Shown: positions 26,617 through 35,605 of the stretch, piece by piece
Layout: each line of letters starts with the position of its first letter
Position numbering within the stretch: position 1 is the stretch's first letter
NCBI GenBank assembly: GCA_963780545.1
Contig: CAWACK010000013.1
Coordinates: 104,134-168,133 of the forward strand
Direction: 5' to 3'
DNA: 64,000 bases
DNA from: UBA8941 sp963780545
GTDB taxonomy: Archaea; Thermoproteota; Bathyarchaeia; TCS64
The notes under the pieces: generated by a model
Told to the model about the DNA's origin: nothing
Databases searched by the model: none
The model's input: only the letters and a program-made list of their open reading frames with translations
Translations under genes and position numbers: made by a program

Positions 26617-28257
26617 TTATGCCTCGTACACCGTCTTGCCGCCTAAGATGGTACGTAGGACCTTCGTGTCTTTGATGTCGTCTTCGGGGCAAGCCAAGAT
26701 GTCGCGGTCGATGACGATCATGTCTGCAAGCATACCTGGCTCGAGGCTGCCCTTGATTGCTTCTTCGAAGCTCAGGTAGGCTCCGTTGACCGTGTACATC
26801 CTTATGGCCTCCTCTCTGGAGACTCGCTGATCCGCACCCATCACGGTCTTCTTGAGCTCGGTCTTCCTCGCAACTGCGGCCCAGAGGCATGGGAAGGGAG
26901 GATATGGGGTTACTGGAGAGTCGGTGCCCGCTCCAACAAGGATACCCTTATCAATCCAGGCTCTGTGGGGCTTGAGCCACGCGCCCCTCTTCACTCCAAC
27001 GTTCTCGATATAGCTGTCGCCGAGGTAGTAGAGGAAATCGGGTTGGCTGGCTACGAGTATGCCGTAATCGTTGCAGTCCTTGAAGTTCTGTTCGCTCGGC
27101 TGATAGGCGTGTATGAGGTAGAAGCGGCGGCCCTTGATGGGTTTAACCTTGTTTGTCTCTTTGAAGGCGTTGATGACTATGTCCATCGCCTTACCCCCAC
27201 AGCAGTGGATGCCGGAGAGCATACCCCTCTTGTTGGCTGCGTCTACTAGGCGCTGGAGCTTATCCTCGGGGACGGTGAGTAGGCCGGTTCGTGTATCGTT
27301 CTCATATGGCTCCCGGAGCAGGGCGGTCTTCCCACCGATGCCGCCGTCGATGAGGATCTTTAGCCCCTGGAAGCGCAGCATATCGTTGCCGTAGCCGCTG
27401 ATCATCGGGAAACTCTCGATCCTCTTGAGGCTGCTTTCCTCGGGCTCGTTCCCCTCGATGGCGCGGAGCATGTAGTTGACGCGGACGTTTAGCAGCCCCC
27501 TCTCGAGTGCGAGCTGGTAGGCGACTATCTCATCCTCGGTTATCCCAGCTTCGATGACGCTGGTTATGCCAACCTCGTTGAAGGCGTCGCTCGCCGCCTT
27601 GATCTGCTTGACCTTGTCCTCGATCGTCGCTGGCGGGATTAGGTTGAGGCAGAGGCTCATAGCGGGGCTCTCCTCAAGCATCCCCGTGGCCTCGCCTTTC
27701 TCGTCCCTCACTATCCTGCCGCCGACGGGATCCTTTGTCTGCCTCGTAATCCCCGTGACTTCTAGGGCCTTGCTGTTGACGACGGCGAGGTGACCACATG
27801 TGCGTGTCAGGTAAACGGGGTTATTTGGGGCGACCTTGTCGAAGTCGTAGCGCGTCGGGTTCCTGTGCTCCGTGAGCTTAACCTGGTCCCAGCCGCGGCC
27901 CACGATCCACTCGCCTGGCTTCGCCTTCTTAGCCTTCTCCCCGACGGCCTTCGCCATGTCGGCGATGCTCATCATCGGTGGCGTCCTACAGTTGATGACT
28001 TGGAGGGTTGCGCCCGTGTTGAGCATGTGGAGGTGGCTGTCGTAGAGTCCTGGGAGGACCATCTTGCCGTCGAGGTCGATGACCTCTGTGGACGTACCCT
28101 TGAGCTTCTTCATCTCCTTCGTGGTGCCGGTCGCCATCACCTTTCCGTCCTTGACGGCGACGGCTTCCTTTGTGCTGAACTCCTCATCGACGGTCACTAT
28201 CTTGCCGTTGACTAGGATCAGGTCCGCTGAGCATGTCTTAGTGGACATATGAATCAT
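26617..28257 (-). CDS. Amidohydrolase family protein (YtcJ-like)
   Basis: 546 residues. Composite beta-sandwich N-terminus (LILVNGKIVTVDEEF), metal-binding motif LPGLYDSHLHM, and a C-terminal VGAGTDSPVTPYPPFPCLW with the metal Asp region, ending in KTVYEA. It is in the YtcJ branch that hydrolyses amides, carbamates or imidazolidine-type substrates. A start 3 codons later (MSTKTC) is also possible. Stand-alone, followed upstream by an HTH regulator 36 bp away on the same strand, which may control it. Confidence 0.88.
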   Translation of the reverse strand: MIHMSTKTCSADLILVNGKIVTVDEEFSTKEAVAVKDGKVMATGTTKEMKKLKGTSTEVIDLDGKMVLPGLYDSHLHMLNTGATLQVINCRTPPMMSIADMAKAVGEKAKKAKPGEWIVGRGWDQVKLTEHRNPTRYDFDKVAPNNPVYLTRTCGHLAVVNSKALEVTGITRQTKDPVGGRIVRDEKGEATGMLEESPAMSLCLNLIPPATIEDKVKQIKAASDAFNEVGITSVIEAGITEDEIVAYQLALERGLLNVRVNYMLRAIEGNEPEESSLKRIESFPMISGYGNDMLRFQGLKILIDGGIGGKTALLREPYENDTRTGLLTVPEDKLQRLVDAANKRGMLSGIHCCGGKAMDIVINAFKETNKVKPIKGRRFYLIHAYQPSEQNFKDCNDYGILVASQPDFLYYLGDSYIENVGVKRGAWLKPHRAWIDKGILVGAGTDSPVTPYPPFPCLWAAVARKTELKKTVMGADQRVSREEAIRMYTVNGAYLSFEEAIKGSLEPGMLADMIVIDRDILACPEDDIKDTKVLRTILGGKTVYEA

Positions 28258-28292
28258 GGTAGAGGCGACTCCCTCCGATATAATGTCTCGGC

Positions 28293-28760
28293 TCAGCCGA
28301 GTAGGATGGTTACCTCCTGGACGAGGAGTTCGGGGACTAGGTTCTTTCCCTCTTTGACGAGTCGGAGAAAGCCGAGGTGCTCAAGGACGCGGAGGTCGCT
28401 GTGGACGTTCTTCACGTCGCGTCCGACTCTATTCGCTAACTCATTTATGCTCGAAGCGTATTCATCCGCTAGGTAGTCGAGGAGCTCGAGCCTCTTAGGT
28501 GTGAGGCTCTTAAACTCCTCGGGCGTGATATCGAGGTCTTCGTCAGTGTAATAGTCGAAGTCCTCACCCTCCCCCGCGGCTCTGAGGGCGTGAATCATAC
28601 CGCTCCACTCGACGTAGTCGTCGAACCTGTCTCGGGGCATCCTACCAGCCACGAACTCCTCATTGAGTTGCTGGAACCTGTCCTCATACTTCGCTTCGAA
28701 GGCTGCTACACGATCTCTGACCTCGTTTATGGGGATCCTCTTCACGGCTCTCCAGCGCAT
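28293..28760 (-). CDS. Winged-helix transcriptional regulator
   Basis: 155 residues. The C-terminal part contains LTPKRLELLDYLADEYASSI, then INELANRVGRDVKNVHSDLRVLEHLGFL, a helix-turn-helix with recognition helix and wing, of the archaeal type seen in small wHTH regulators. The N-terminal ~85 residues are acidic and helical. It precedes the amidohydrolase gene on the same strand and is divergent from rtcB, so either could be its target. Confidence 0.78.
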   Translation of the reverse strand: MRWRAVKRIPINEVRDRVAAFEAKYEDRFQQLNEEFVAGRMPRDRFDDYVEWSGMIHALRAAGEGEDFDYYTDEDLDITPEEFKSLTPKRLELLDYLADEYASSINELANRVGRDVKNVHSDLRVLEHLGFLRLVKEGKNLVPELLVQEVTILLG

Positions 28761-28818
28761 ATCCTATCATTGGTCTGAACGCCAATAAACGCTTATAACT
28801 CTTAGCCGGGCGTCTAGT

Positions 28819-30279
28819 TTGATAAAAGCTATGAAGCCACCAGTCAACAAGATCAGTGACCTCGTCTGGGAGATCCCAAAATCGGCGGACCCCAACATGA
28901 AGGTCCCCGCGAGGATCTACGCGGATGAGCAGCTCTTCTCAGCGATGCAGGACGACATGACCCTCACGCAGAGCATGAATCTCACTCAGCTCCCGGGGAT
29001 CCTGAAGTATGGCATCACGCTCCCCGACGGCCACCAAGGGTACGGGTTCCCCATCGGGGGCGTCGCCGCCTTCGACGAGGAGAATGGAATCATCACGCCG
29101 GGCGGAGTCGGCTACGACATCAACTGCGGCGTCCTACTCATGCGGAGCGACCTAACCTACGCAGAGGTCCACCCCAAGGTCGACGAGCTAATCGACAGGA
29201 TATTCAGCCTCGTCCCCTGCGGAGTCGGCGTCGGCAGCAAGGTCCGATTAAGCAACGTGGAGCTGGACAAAGCGGTGACCGGCGGGGTCGAGTGGGCCAT
29301 AGAGAAGGGCTACGGGTGGGAGGGAGACCACCTCCACATGGAGGAGAACGGCTGCATGAAGGAGGCTAACCCCGACATGGTCTCGGATAGGGCGAAGAGC
29401 CGAGGCGCTACGCAGCTAGGCACACTCGGGGCGGGAAACCACTTCCTGGAGGTCGCGAAGGTAAGCGAGATCTACGACAGGGACGCCGCGAAGGTCTACG
29501 GGATCACCGACCCCGACCAGATAGTCTGCTGGATTCACACCGGAAGCCGCGGCTACGGCCACCAAATCGCCACCGACTACATCCGAGTCATGGAGCAGGC
29601 CTCTAGCAAGTATAGGATAAGGCTCCCCGACAGGGAGCTCGCCTGCGCCCCGCTGAAGAGCAGGGAGGCCGATGACTACTATGGCGCGATGGCCTGCGCC
29701 GTCAACTGGGCGTTCATCAACCGCCACATGATCCTCCACCAGGTCCGAACAGCCTTCGAGCAGACCTTCCACAGGAAGGCGTCGGAGATGGGGATGGAGC
29801 TAGTATACAGCATGACCCATAACACAGCTAAGAGGGAGGAGCACATCGTCGACGGGCGCAGGAGGAAGACAGTCGTCCACAGGAAGGGGGCGAGCCGCGC
29901 CTTCGGGCCGGGGCGGGAGGACCTCCCAGCCGACTATAGGACCACCGGGCAGCCGGTCCTCCTAGTCGGCACGATGGGGACCGCAAGCTACCTCCTCAAG
30001 GGAACTGAGAAGGGAGAGGAGATAAGCTTCGCATCCACCGCCCATGGAGCGGGGAGGGTACTGTCACGCGCTGGCGCCCGCAGGGCCTGGAGCGCTAACG
30101 AGATAGTCGCCGACCTGAAGAAGAAGGGCATCGTCGTCCGCGCTGCCTCCGGGAAAGTGGTCGAGGAGGAGAGCCCCGAGAGCTACAAGGACATCCACAA
30201 GGTTGCAGACGTCAGCCACCGCCTGGGCATCGGGCGAAAGGTGATGATGTCAATCCCGGTAGCCGTGGCTAAGGGCTAA
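28819..30279 (+). CDS. rtcB: RNA-splicing ligase RtcB
   Basis: 486 residues, full length. Metal and active-site residues are visible: GVGYDINCGV (Asp100, Cys103), GTLGAGNHFLE, WIHTGSRGYGHQ, the guanylylated His region in the SMTHNTAKREEH block, and AHGAGRVLSRAGA. RtcB joins 2',3'-cyclic phosphate or 3'-phosphate ends to 5'-OH ends with GTP, finishing tRNA splicing. TTG 28819 and ATG 28831 are both possible starts. Its stop codon lies inside the first copy of the dispersed palindrome (30277). Confidence 0.95.
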   Translation: MIKAMKPPVNKISDLVWEIPKSADPNMKVPARIYADEQLFSAMQDDMTLTQSMNLTQLPGILKYGITLPDGHQGYGFPIGGVAAFDEENGIITPGGVGYDINCGVLLMRSDLTYAEVHPKVDELIDRIFSLVPCGVGVGSKVRLSNVELDKAVTGGVEWAIEKGYGWEGDHLHMEENGCMKEANPDMVSDRAKSRGATQLGTLGAGNHFLEVAKVSEIYDRDAAKVYGITDPDQIVCWIHTGSRGYGHQIATDYIRVMEQASSKYRIRLPDRELACAPLKSREADDYYGAMACAVNWAFINRHMILHQVRTAFEQTFHRKASEMGMELVYSMTHNTAKREEHIVDGRRRKTVVHRKGASRAFGPGREDLPADYRTTGQPVLLVGTMGTASYLLKGTEKGEEISFASTAHGAGRVLSRAGARRAWSANEIVADLKKKGIVVRAASGKVVEEESPESYKDIHKVADVSHRLGIGRKVMMSIPVAVAKG

Positions 30280-30297
30280 GACTTTCCCCCACACACC
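30277..30297 (+). repeat. Dispersed palindrome copy 1 (half element)
   Basis: TAAGACTTTCCCCCACACACC overlaps the rtcB stop codon. It matches the core and C-rich arm of the family (TAAGAC then C-run then CACAC). The left G-rich arm is missing because rtcB coding sequence occupies that side. Confidence 0.6.
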
Positions 30298-30306
30298 TTT
30301 CAGCAA

Positions 30307-30329
30307 AACTATACGCGCGCGCAACTATA
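30307..30329. repeat. CG tract flanked by 7-bp direct repeats
   Basis: CGCGCGCGC (30314-30322) sits between two identical AACTATA heptamers (30307-30313 and 30323-30329), an arrangement like a target-site duplication. Confidence 0.5.
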
Positions 30330-30920
30330 GCTTATTAAGAAACAGCGCGTGCGGTTCATGCCAGCGATGGCGGGCTCGGAATAGTTGCGGGTGTCACATT
30401 TACGAGTACACGCGAGCGACGGCAGTAGCGGAACGGAGTTCATATCAAAAACAATCAATTACATAAAAGAAGTTGAAAAACACTATAACTTCATATCGCG
30501 AGCATGTAGTTCTAGTTAGTTCTAGGAGAATAAATAGAAAAAGCCGATCTAGATATAGATATAGTGGTCAAATCGGATTGTTATAAGAATAAGTAGTTTT
30601 CAGTTCAATAATATTTAAAAAGAGTTTAGAGATTAGGGTATTCATGGCTGACGAGGAAGCGGAGGACCCCTTACTTGAAGGAGCACAAGGGCCTCCACAG
30701 GGGCGAGCTTAGGCGCGTCACTTGGCCTCACGCCTCTCTTACACCTCAATCAGACGACGATTCTCCTCCTCTATTTGTGGGGAATTATCCTCATAGAGCT
30801 GAAGAATTGGATTATCAGCATCCTAGATAAAGGTGCAGGTAGCGCAGAGCCAGTCACGAAATAAACAAGATTCGGCTTCGTAGCACCGCGCACGATTAGT
30901 ATATTATAGTAGGTATATTA

Positions 30921-30953
30921 TAATGAATAAAAGAGAAGAAAAGAAGAGAGAGA
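30921..30953 (+). repeat. Polypurine block, copy 1
   Basis: TAATGAATAAAAGAGAAG and following purines up to GAGAGAGA. A near-identical block (about 2-3 differences and one indel) lies at 41543-41575, in both cases just before a palindrome and the 3' end of a minus-strand small barrel gene. Confidence 0.6.
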
Positions 30954-30968
30954 TACGTAGGAAAAGAA

Positions 30969-31003
30969 GTGTGTGGGGGGTTAAGACTTTTCCCAAACAC
31001 ATC
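30969..31003 (+). repeat. Dispersed palindrome copy 2
   Basis: GTGTGTGGGGGGTTAAGACT followed by TTTCCCAAACACAT. Left arm GTGTGTGGG can pair with CCCAAACAC with about one mismatch; the core is TTAAGAC, forward orientation. It lies 62 bp past the stop of the minus-strand small protein gene at 31066. Confidence 0.75.
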
Positions 31004-31065
31004 AACAAACGCATACGCGGTATTATATTAGAAGTAAGCATGCAAAAAAAAGAGAGAGTCACGAT

Positions 31066-31308
31066 CTAAGGGAGAAAGATTACCAAGTCAGTGTTCTTAA
31101 TTAATGGGTTGACCTTCCCAGAGTTCTTTAACAGTAAGTCGACGCTGTCAGTTTCAAAAAACCATGCTCGATTCCAGGGAATAGTTGGAGTGTACATCCC
31201 TGTTAGTTTCACGCCTTTTATCTTACTCCAGAACTCTTTCGCATCTTTTTCATACTTGTCTCTTTCTGCCTCTGTCCCCTTCCAGTTGTAGTAATAAATT
31301 ACAATCAT
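31066..31308 (-). CDS. Small ferredoxin-fold/dimeric alpha-beta-barrel-like protein
   Basis: 80 residues: strand (MIVIYYYNWKG), helix with many Lys/Glu, strand around GVKLTGMYTPTIPWNRAWFFET, helix, and final strand LVIFLP, a beta-alpha-beta-beta-alpha-beta pattern. It shares the layout Y-x-N-W-x-G … G-x-Y-x-P … W-N with the gene at 58878. Function unknown; such small barrels bind small ligands or serve as oxygenase-like or signalling modules. Divergent from 31495 across a spacer with two TACAATTGTA palindromes. Palindrome copy 2 lies downstream of its 3' end. Confidence 0.7.
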   Translation of the reverse strand: MIVIYYYNWKGTEAERDKYEKDAKEFWSKIKGVKLTGMYTPTIPWNRAWFFETDSVDLLLKNSGKVNPLIKNTDLVIFLP

Positions 31309-31376
31309 TCGGCTTTCACATCGCGCGCATACGCGCCGAGTGGAGTAGAGTTAATTATCTATTAATAATGGATGTT

Positions 31377-31416
31377 TACAATTGTAGTCGACTCGAATTC
31401 AATGATTACAATTGTA
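31377..31416. promoter_or_regulatory. Two TACAATTGTA operator-like palindromes
   Basis: The perfect 10-bp palindrome TACAATTGTA occurs at 31377-31386 and again at 31407-31416. The start-to-start spacing is 30 bp, about three helical turns, in the divergent spacer between two small barrel genes. This is the layout expected for a dimeric repressor bound on one DNA face. Confidence 0.5.
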
Positions 31417-31494
31417 CACATAGTTCTTTTCAGTTAATCAAATCGACGTATACTCTGCGCACACGCTAGCGCATACAACAGGTGAGGAAAGAGG

Positions 31495-31764
31495 ATGAAG
31501 TACATCAGTTACTGGGAATATTGTCCTGAGGACTCCCATAAGGTCATCGAGAAATTCAAGAAGAGAAGCGACCTTAAAATAAAGACGCTTTATGGTCCAT
31601 GTCACGTCGGCTTAGAGACTAAGGGATTCACCATCTTTGAAACAGATAGCCCCGAAGCACTAGCTGACTATGCTTCCTACTATATACCTGATCTATCAAT
31701 GAAGATTTACCCAATCAACGACTCAAGTCAGATGGTTTCGAGCTGGGAGAAGTACCATAAGTAA
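31495..31764 (+). CDS. Small barrel protein, DUF3303-like
   Basis: 89 residues. KYISYWEYCPED first strand, a helix, then LKIKTLYGPCHVG, GFTIFETDSPEALADYASYY and a closing YPIND strand; this resembles DUF3303-type proteins. Leader GGTGAGGAAAGAGG precedes ATG 31495. Divergent partner of 31066. No catalytic motif seen. Function unknown. Confidence 0.7.
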   Translation: MKYISYWEYCPEDSHKVIEKFKKRSDLKIKTLYGPCHVGLETKGFTIFETDSPEALADYASYYIPDLSMKIYPINDSSQMVSSWEKYHK

Positions 31765-31843
31765 CTTCTTTTCGATACGGATCCATTTTTTTATGTTCCA
31801 CCCGATAATTACACCTGGGTGGCTGAGCGCAAGTGCTTCAGTC

Positions 31844-33076
31844 TCACATGTTCTTCGGGAACCGAAACGTGATTACAGCCGACAGCAGAGCCCCAGCAGC
31901 GAGTACCGAATACATGTAGATGGGTGGCGCACCGGTCTGGAGAATGGAGGGAGAGATATACATGCCCAAAGCCATCCCGAGGTACCGAGCTGAGTTGAGG
32001 ATACCCATCCCTCTACCTGTCGTCCCCGACTTCCCACCCATCAGATTCTGGGGGAGCCCCGCCTGGATGACGGAGATAGCCACCCTCATGATGATGAAGA
32101 CGATGGGGCTGAACGCGAAAGTCGTCGCCTCAATCACGATGGCCGTCGCGAGCTGGAAGAGGGTGATCCTCGCACCCGCCGCCAGCTTGGTCATAACCGG
32201 GGTCGCTACAGCATAGCAGATCGCGTTAGCGATGGTCGCGACCGTGGTCCATAGCAGAAGCGACCCCGTGCCAATTCCCAGGTTGGAGAGCATTAGAGGT
32301 ATGATGGGCTGGATGAAGTTGATGCCGGCGTAGGCGAAGGCGAGCGCTAACGCTGTGGGGAGGATCGCCCTGAAGTCGGTGCTTGTGAAGCTCTCGCCTT
32401 CATTTTTGACCGGTTTAGCCGTCTTCATGATGAGGACGAGGGGTATCATCGATGCGAAGAGGACTGCCTGGGAGAAGAGCGTCCACCTATAGCCGACCAC
32501 CGCCGCTAGGGCCCCACCGATGCCTGGGGAGACCAGGTTTGCGATGGTCATCGCCACGATCTGGTAGCTAATGTACTGCTTCAGCTTGTCAGGTGGCGCA
32601 GCTACCCCAGCGACTATGAAGAGTATTGTGCTTAGGCCGCCGAAGAGACTCTGCACGACCCTGAGCGCGACTAGCTGGTATACGTTTTGGGAGAAAGCCA
32701 TCCCAGCGTATGTCGCTATGTTGCCCGCGAAGACGACGAGCAGGACCCTCCTCGTCCCGACCCTGTCGCAGACCCACCCCCAGATGGGAGCTGTGAGGGC
32801 CAGTCCACCGTACCACGCGAAGCTGGAGGCTCCTGTCCAGTAGGTGGCGCTCACCAGGGTTTCGCCGAGGTCTTCTTTGATGAAGAGAGGCATGAAGCTG
32901 CCCATGAGGCTGAAGGCGACCGAGGTGAGGAACTGTGCTAGAACGGATGCCTTGAGTGTGTCCGTGAATACCTCTTTCAGGTCGATGAGCGTCGGTTTCC
33001 TCAATCCTATGTCCCCGGTGGTTGACTGACCTCTAGTAAGTTGGGAATTGGAATTTAAAACGAAATCATCATTCAT
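31844..33076 (-). CDS. MFS transporter
   Basis: 410 residues with about twelve membrane helices. The signature loop between helices 2 and 3 reads GWVCDRVGTRRVLL, the classic MFS motif A. An N-terminal ~35-residue hydrophilic extension precedes the first helix. It lies in tandem with another MFS gene upstream on the same strand, then a divergent nitrilase, which suggests uptake of an amide or nitrile compound followed by hydrolysis. The substrate is inferred only from context. Confidence 0.9.
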   Translation of the reverse strand: MNDDFVLNSNSQLTRGQSTTGDIGLRKPTLIDLKEVFTDTLKASVLAQFLTSVAFSLMGSFMPLFIKEDLGETLVSATYWTGASSFAWYGGLALTAPIWGWVCDRVGTRRVLLVVFAGNIATYAGMAFSQNVYQLVALRVVQSLFGGLSTILFIVAGVAAPPDKLKQYISYQIVAMTIANLVSPGIGGALAAVVGYRWTLFSQAVLFASMIPLVLIMKTAKPVKNEGESFTSTDFRAILPTALALAFAYAGINFIQPIIPLMLSNLGIGTGSLLLWTTVATIANAICYAVATPVMTKLAAGARITLFQLATAIVIEATTFAFSPIVFIIMRVAISVIQAGLPQNLMGGKSGTTGRGMGILNSARYLGMALGMYISPSILQTGAPPIYMYSVLAAGALLSAVITFRFPKNM

Positions 33077-33210
33077 GTGCTTTTTTTGATTAAAACAGTT
33101 GACTCAATTATAGTCGGACCTCTAGTGGGTGCGAGTAGTAATGTCATTTTCAGGGACCTCGCGCGCATCAGGTCACCCCAGGTCCAATGCCATATTGCTT
33201 CGTCTAAAAA

Positions 33211-34422
33211 TTACTCCCTTTTTACACCACCATACGTCTCACTCGCGAAGAGGATCAGGATCCCAGTCATCATCAATGCATTAATTATCAGAATGAGATT
33301 GGAGAACGAATACCCGCCCGTAACGTCAACGAGTATGCCGTATATAGGGGTGATAAAGGACATGGCGATTATGCTTACGCCGTTAACTAGACCTAAACCA
33401 ATGCTCGCCTTCTCCAGAGAAAGGACCTCAGGAACGATACTGAAGAAGAGAACCCAGATCGACGAGCAGAAGCTGAGGGAAAACGAGAGGAAGAGAAAGA
33501 AGGCTAACGGCGTCCCGGGTGGAGCAAGGATAAACGATACCAGCGCCACGACGTACAAAGTTGAGAAGAGCACGAGCGGGGGCTTCCTCTTCCTCAGTCG
33601 GTCAGAGATTGCCCCCATGGCTATGCAGCCCGGGATGCCCGCTATGGTGCCTACGCTCGCTATGACGCCGGCGTCGATGTAGCCGAATCCCTTGGTATCG
33701 ATGAGAATCTGAGGCATCCAAGTGTTGAAGACCATACCAGAGATGAGCATTACATAACCGATTAGGAAGGGATAGATCCTTCTATCCTTTAGGACGTCTC
33801 TGAATGATCCGAGGATTTTCTTACTCGACTCATGAACCATCCCGTATTCGTTTGGGCCGTTCCTGAGTATGAGGAAGTTCATTGCGTAGTTAACAACCAG
33901 AATTACCGCCACGAGGAGGTATAGGTTCCTCCAGCCACCAAACATCGTGTTGGCGAGGGGGAAGCCCATGTAGCTGGCGAAGATCCCGATGTTGCTCGCG
34001 GCACCCAGGACGCCGATGGCCGTCGCCCTTCTATTGGCCTTGAACCACTTAGAAATGATGCTGATGGCGTTGATGTAGAAGACGCTGCAACCGACACCGC
34101 TGATGAATTGGGCGGCGAAGAGGAGCTCGAGCCTGTGGCTGACCCAGAAGAGGAAGACGCCGAACGTGGTGAGGGCTGTGAAGCTGAGGATGGTCTTCCT
34201 CGGCCCAATCATGTCTGTGAATATGCCTGCGGGTATCTGCATGAGGCCGTAGATGAGGGAGTAGGATGAGATGAGGAGCCCCATGGTCCCCTTGTTTATC
34301 CCTAGCTCGACTATGAGGACGGGGGTTAGAGCGGAGGTCGCGGTCATAAAGAAGTTATTGATGAAGTAGGTGACGCAGATCGTTGAAAGAATGAGCAGGG
34401 GGAACCAGTACTTCCTCTCCAC
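33211..34422 (-). CDS. MFS transporter
   Basis: 403 residues, twelve predicted helices. Motif A appears as GIFTDMIGPRKTIL between helices 2 and 3, and a similar loop (GAISDRLRKRKPPL) repeats in the second half, as in organic-anion/oxalate-type MFS proteins. ATG at 34422. Divergent from the nitrilase 102 bp away, in a spacer with a CG tract (34468-34474). Confidence 0.9.
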   Translation of the reverse strand: MERKYWFPLLILSTICVTYFINNFFMTATSALTPVLIVELGINKGTMGLLISSYSLIYGLMQIPAGIFTDMIGPRKTILSFTALTTFGVFLFWVSHRLELLFAAQFISGVGCSVFYINAISIISKWFKANRRATAIGVLGAASNIGIFASYMGFPLANTMFGGWRNLYLLVAVILVVNYAMNFLILRNGPNEYGMVHESSKKILGSFRDVLKDRRIYPFLIGYVMLISGMVFNTWMPQILIDTKGFGYIDAGVIASVGTIAGIPGCIAMGAISDRLRKRKPPLVLFSTLYVVALVSFILAPPGTPLAFFLFLSFSLSFCSSIWVLFFSIVPEVLSLEKASIGLGLVNGVSIIAMSFITPIYGILVDVTGGYSFSNLILIINALMMTGILILFASETYGGVKRE

Positions 34423-34523
34423 AGCTGAATACTCGATTACAACTACTTTAAAGGCTCGATATTATTACGCGCGCATACGAATTTTCAAATAACCGTAAAC
34501 CGAGATAAGTAAACGATCCTGAT

Positions 34524-35396
34524 ATGAGGGAAGTAAGGGTAGCGTCAGCTCAGTTCGAAACGACACCCGACCCGGAGGTGAACAGGAGAAAGGCCCTGAG
34601 GTACTGTGAGGAGGCTGCGGCCAAGGGGGCCCAGGCGATATGCTTCGCCGAGTATTGGATGACTGGAAACCCGATCAAGGGGGACAACTCAAGGCTCACC
34701 AAGCTGGCCGAGAGGGTGCCGGGCCCGACGTTCGACGCCTTCGCGAAGAAGGCGAAGGAGCTCGGCATATACATCGTACCGGGAACGATAATTGAGATCG
34801 GTGAAGATGGTAGATACTATAACACTTCGGGCATAATCTCCCCTAAGGGAGAGCTCGTCGCTAAGGTCCATAAGGACCATCCCGAGAATGATGTTGAGAA
34901 GGCCGAGGTGCACTTCGGCATAACGCCTGGCCCCGGCGAGTATCCGGTCTATGAAACCGAGATAGGCGTCGTCGGGGTCACGATAGACATGGATCTCTGC
35001 GCACTAGAGGTCCCGAGGATCATGGGACTCAAGGGGGTCGAGATACTCTTCACGCCGATGTGCTGGGGGGCGACCGTCCACGACTGCGTGGCGGCCTACG
35101 CCATAGCGGGCTCAAGCGTAAGCGACGCCTACGTGGTGTTATCCAACAGGATGCAGCATCAGCCACTCCACCTGGGGGGAAGCGGAGTCTTCTGGCTACG
35201 CAACTACGTCGCGAGGATACCTGACCTCACCGAGGGAGTCGTGGTGGCGACGATCGACCTCGACAGGGTGAAAGATAGGCGCGAGGAGTGCCGGACAAGG
35301 TACCCGTACTGGAGGAGACCAGCCACCTATAGGTTGTTGCTCGATGAGGAAATCGAGCGGAAAACGCATGGCCAACCCAAAAAGACCAAAAAATAG
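34524..35396 (+). CDS. Carbon-nitrogen hydrolase (nitrilase/amidase family)
   Basis: 290 residues with the Glu-Lys-Cys triad: Glu43 (CFAEYW), Lys117 (AKVHKDHP) and Cys159 (DMDLCALEVPR). The Cys motif is DLCALE instead of the common CYDLRFPE, so it is a divergent branch. It hydrolyses a carbon-nitrogen bond (amide or nitrile) in the cytoplasm. Its divergent MFS neighbours may import the substrate. ATG 34524. Confidence 0.9.
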   Translation: MREVRVASAQFETTPDPEVNRRKALRYCEEAAAKGAQAICFAEYWMTGNPIKGDNSRLTKLAERVPGPTFDAFAKKAKELGIYIVPGTIIEIGEDGRYYNTSGIISPKGELVAKVHKDHPENDVEKAEVHFGITPGPGEYPVYETEIGVVGVTIDMDLCALEVPRIMGLKGVEILFTPMCWGATVHDCVAAYAIAGSSVSDAYVVLSNRMQHQPLHLGGSGVFWLRNYVARIPDLTEGVVVATIDLDRVKDRREECRTRYPYWRRPATYRLLLDEEIERKTHGQPKKTKK

Positions 35397-35440
35397 ATGT
35401 CAGACGATGCTAACGTGCGCGAGAATTAATACTGCTCTAA

Positions 35441-35477
35441 AGTGTGTGGGCCGTAGTCTTATCCCTCCAAAACCCTT
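35441..35477 (-). repeat. Dispersed palindrome copy 3
   Basis: GTGTGTGGGCCGTAGTCTTA then TCCCTCCAAAACCC. Core GTAGTCTTATCC, reverse orientation. It is followed 31 bp later by the 53-bp repeat. Confidence 0.8.
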
Positions 35478-35508
35478 CTTCGCGTATTAGTTAATTTATT
35501 CATATCTA

Positions 35509-35561
35509 ATTCTGATATTATTCCGATAATTATGGATTATTTACCGATAACACTATATGCA
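35509..35561 (+). promoter_or_regulatory. 53-bp repeat, copy 1 (upstream of small barrel gene)
   Basis: Identical over 53 bp to 46428-46480. It contains CCGATAA twice, 21 bp apart (35523 and 35544), and a near-perfect palindrome TCCGATAATTATGGA. It lies 44 bp upstream of the next gene's ATG. Both copies precede a small barrel gene and follow a palindrome copy by about 30 bp, so it is probably a promoter/operator module. Confidence 0.75.
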
Positions 35562-35605
35562 TTTCCTTCTCGACTCTAATCAGGGAGCGCTAGGAGGCAG
35601 AAAAG

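Larger units (their letters stand above)
30330..31065. other. Long spacer with ORF remnants and repeats
   Basis: About 735 bp without an intact gene. At 30644 a frame starts MADEEAEDPLLEGA and stops quickly. In another frame, 30715-30864 reads as a plausible membrane tail (…TTILLLYLWGIILIELKNW…SAEPVTK then TAA), so a small membrane protein gene may be broken here. Downstream are the polypurine block and palindrome copy 2. Confidence 0.4.
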
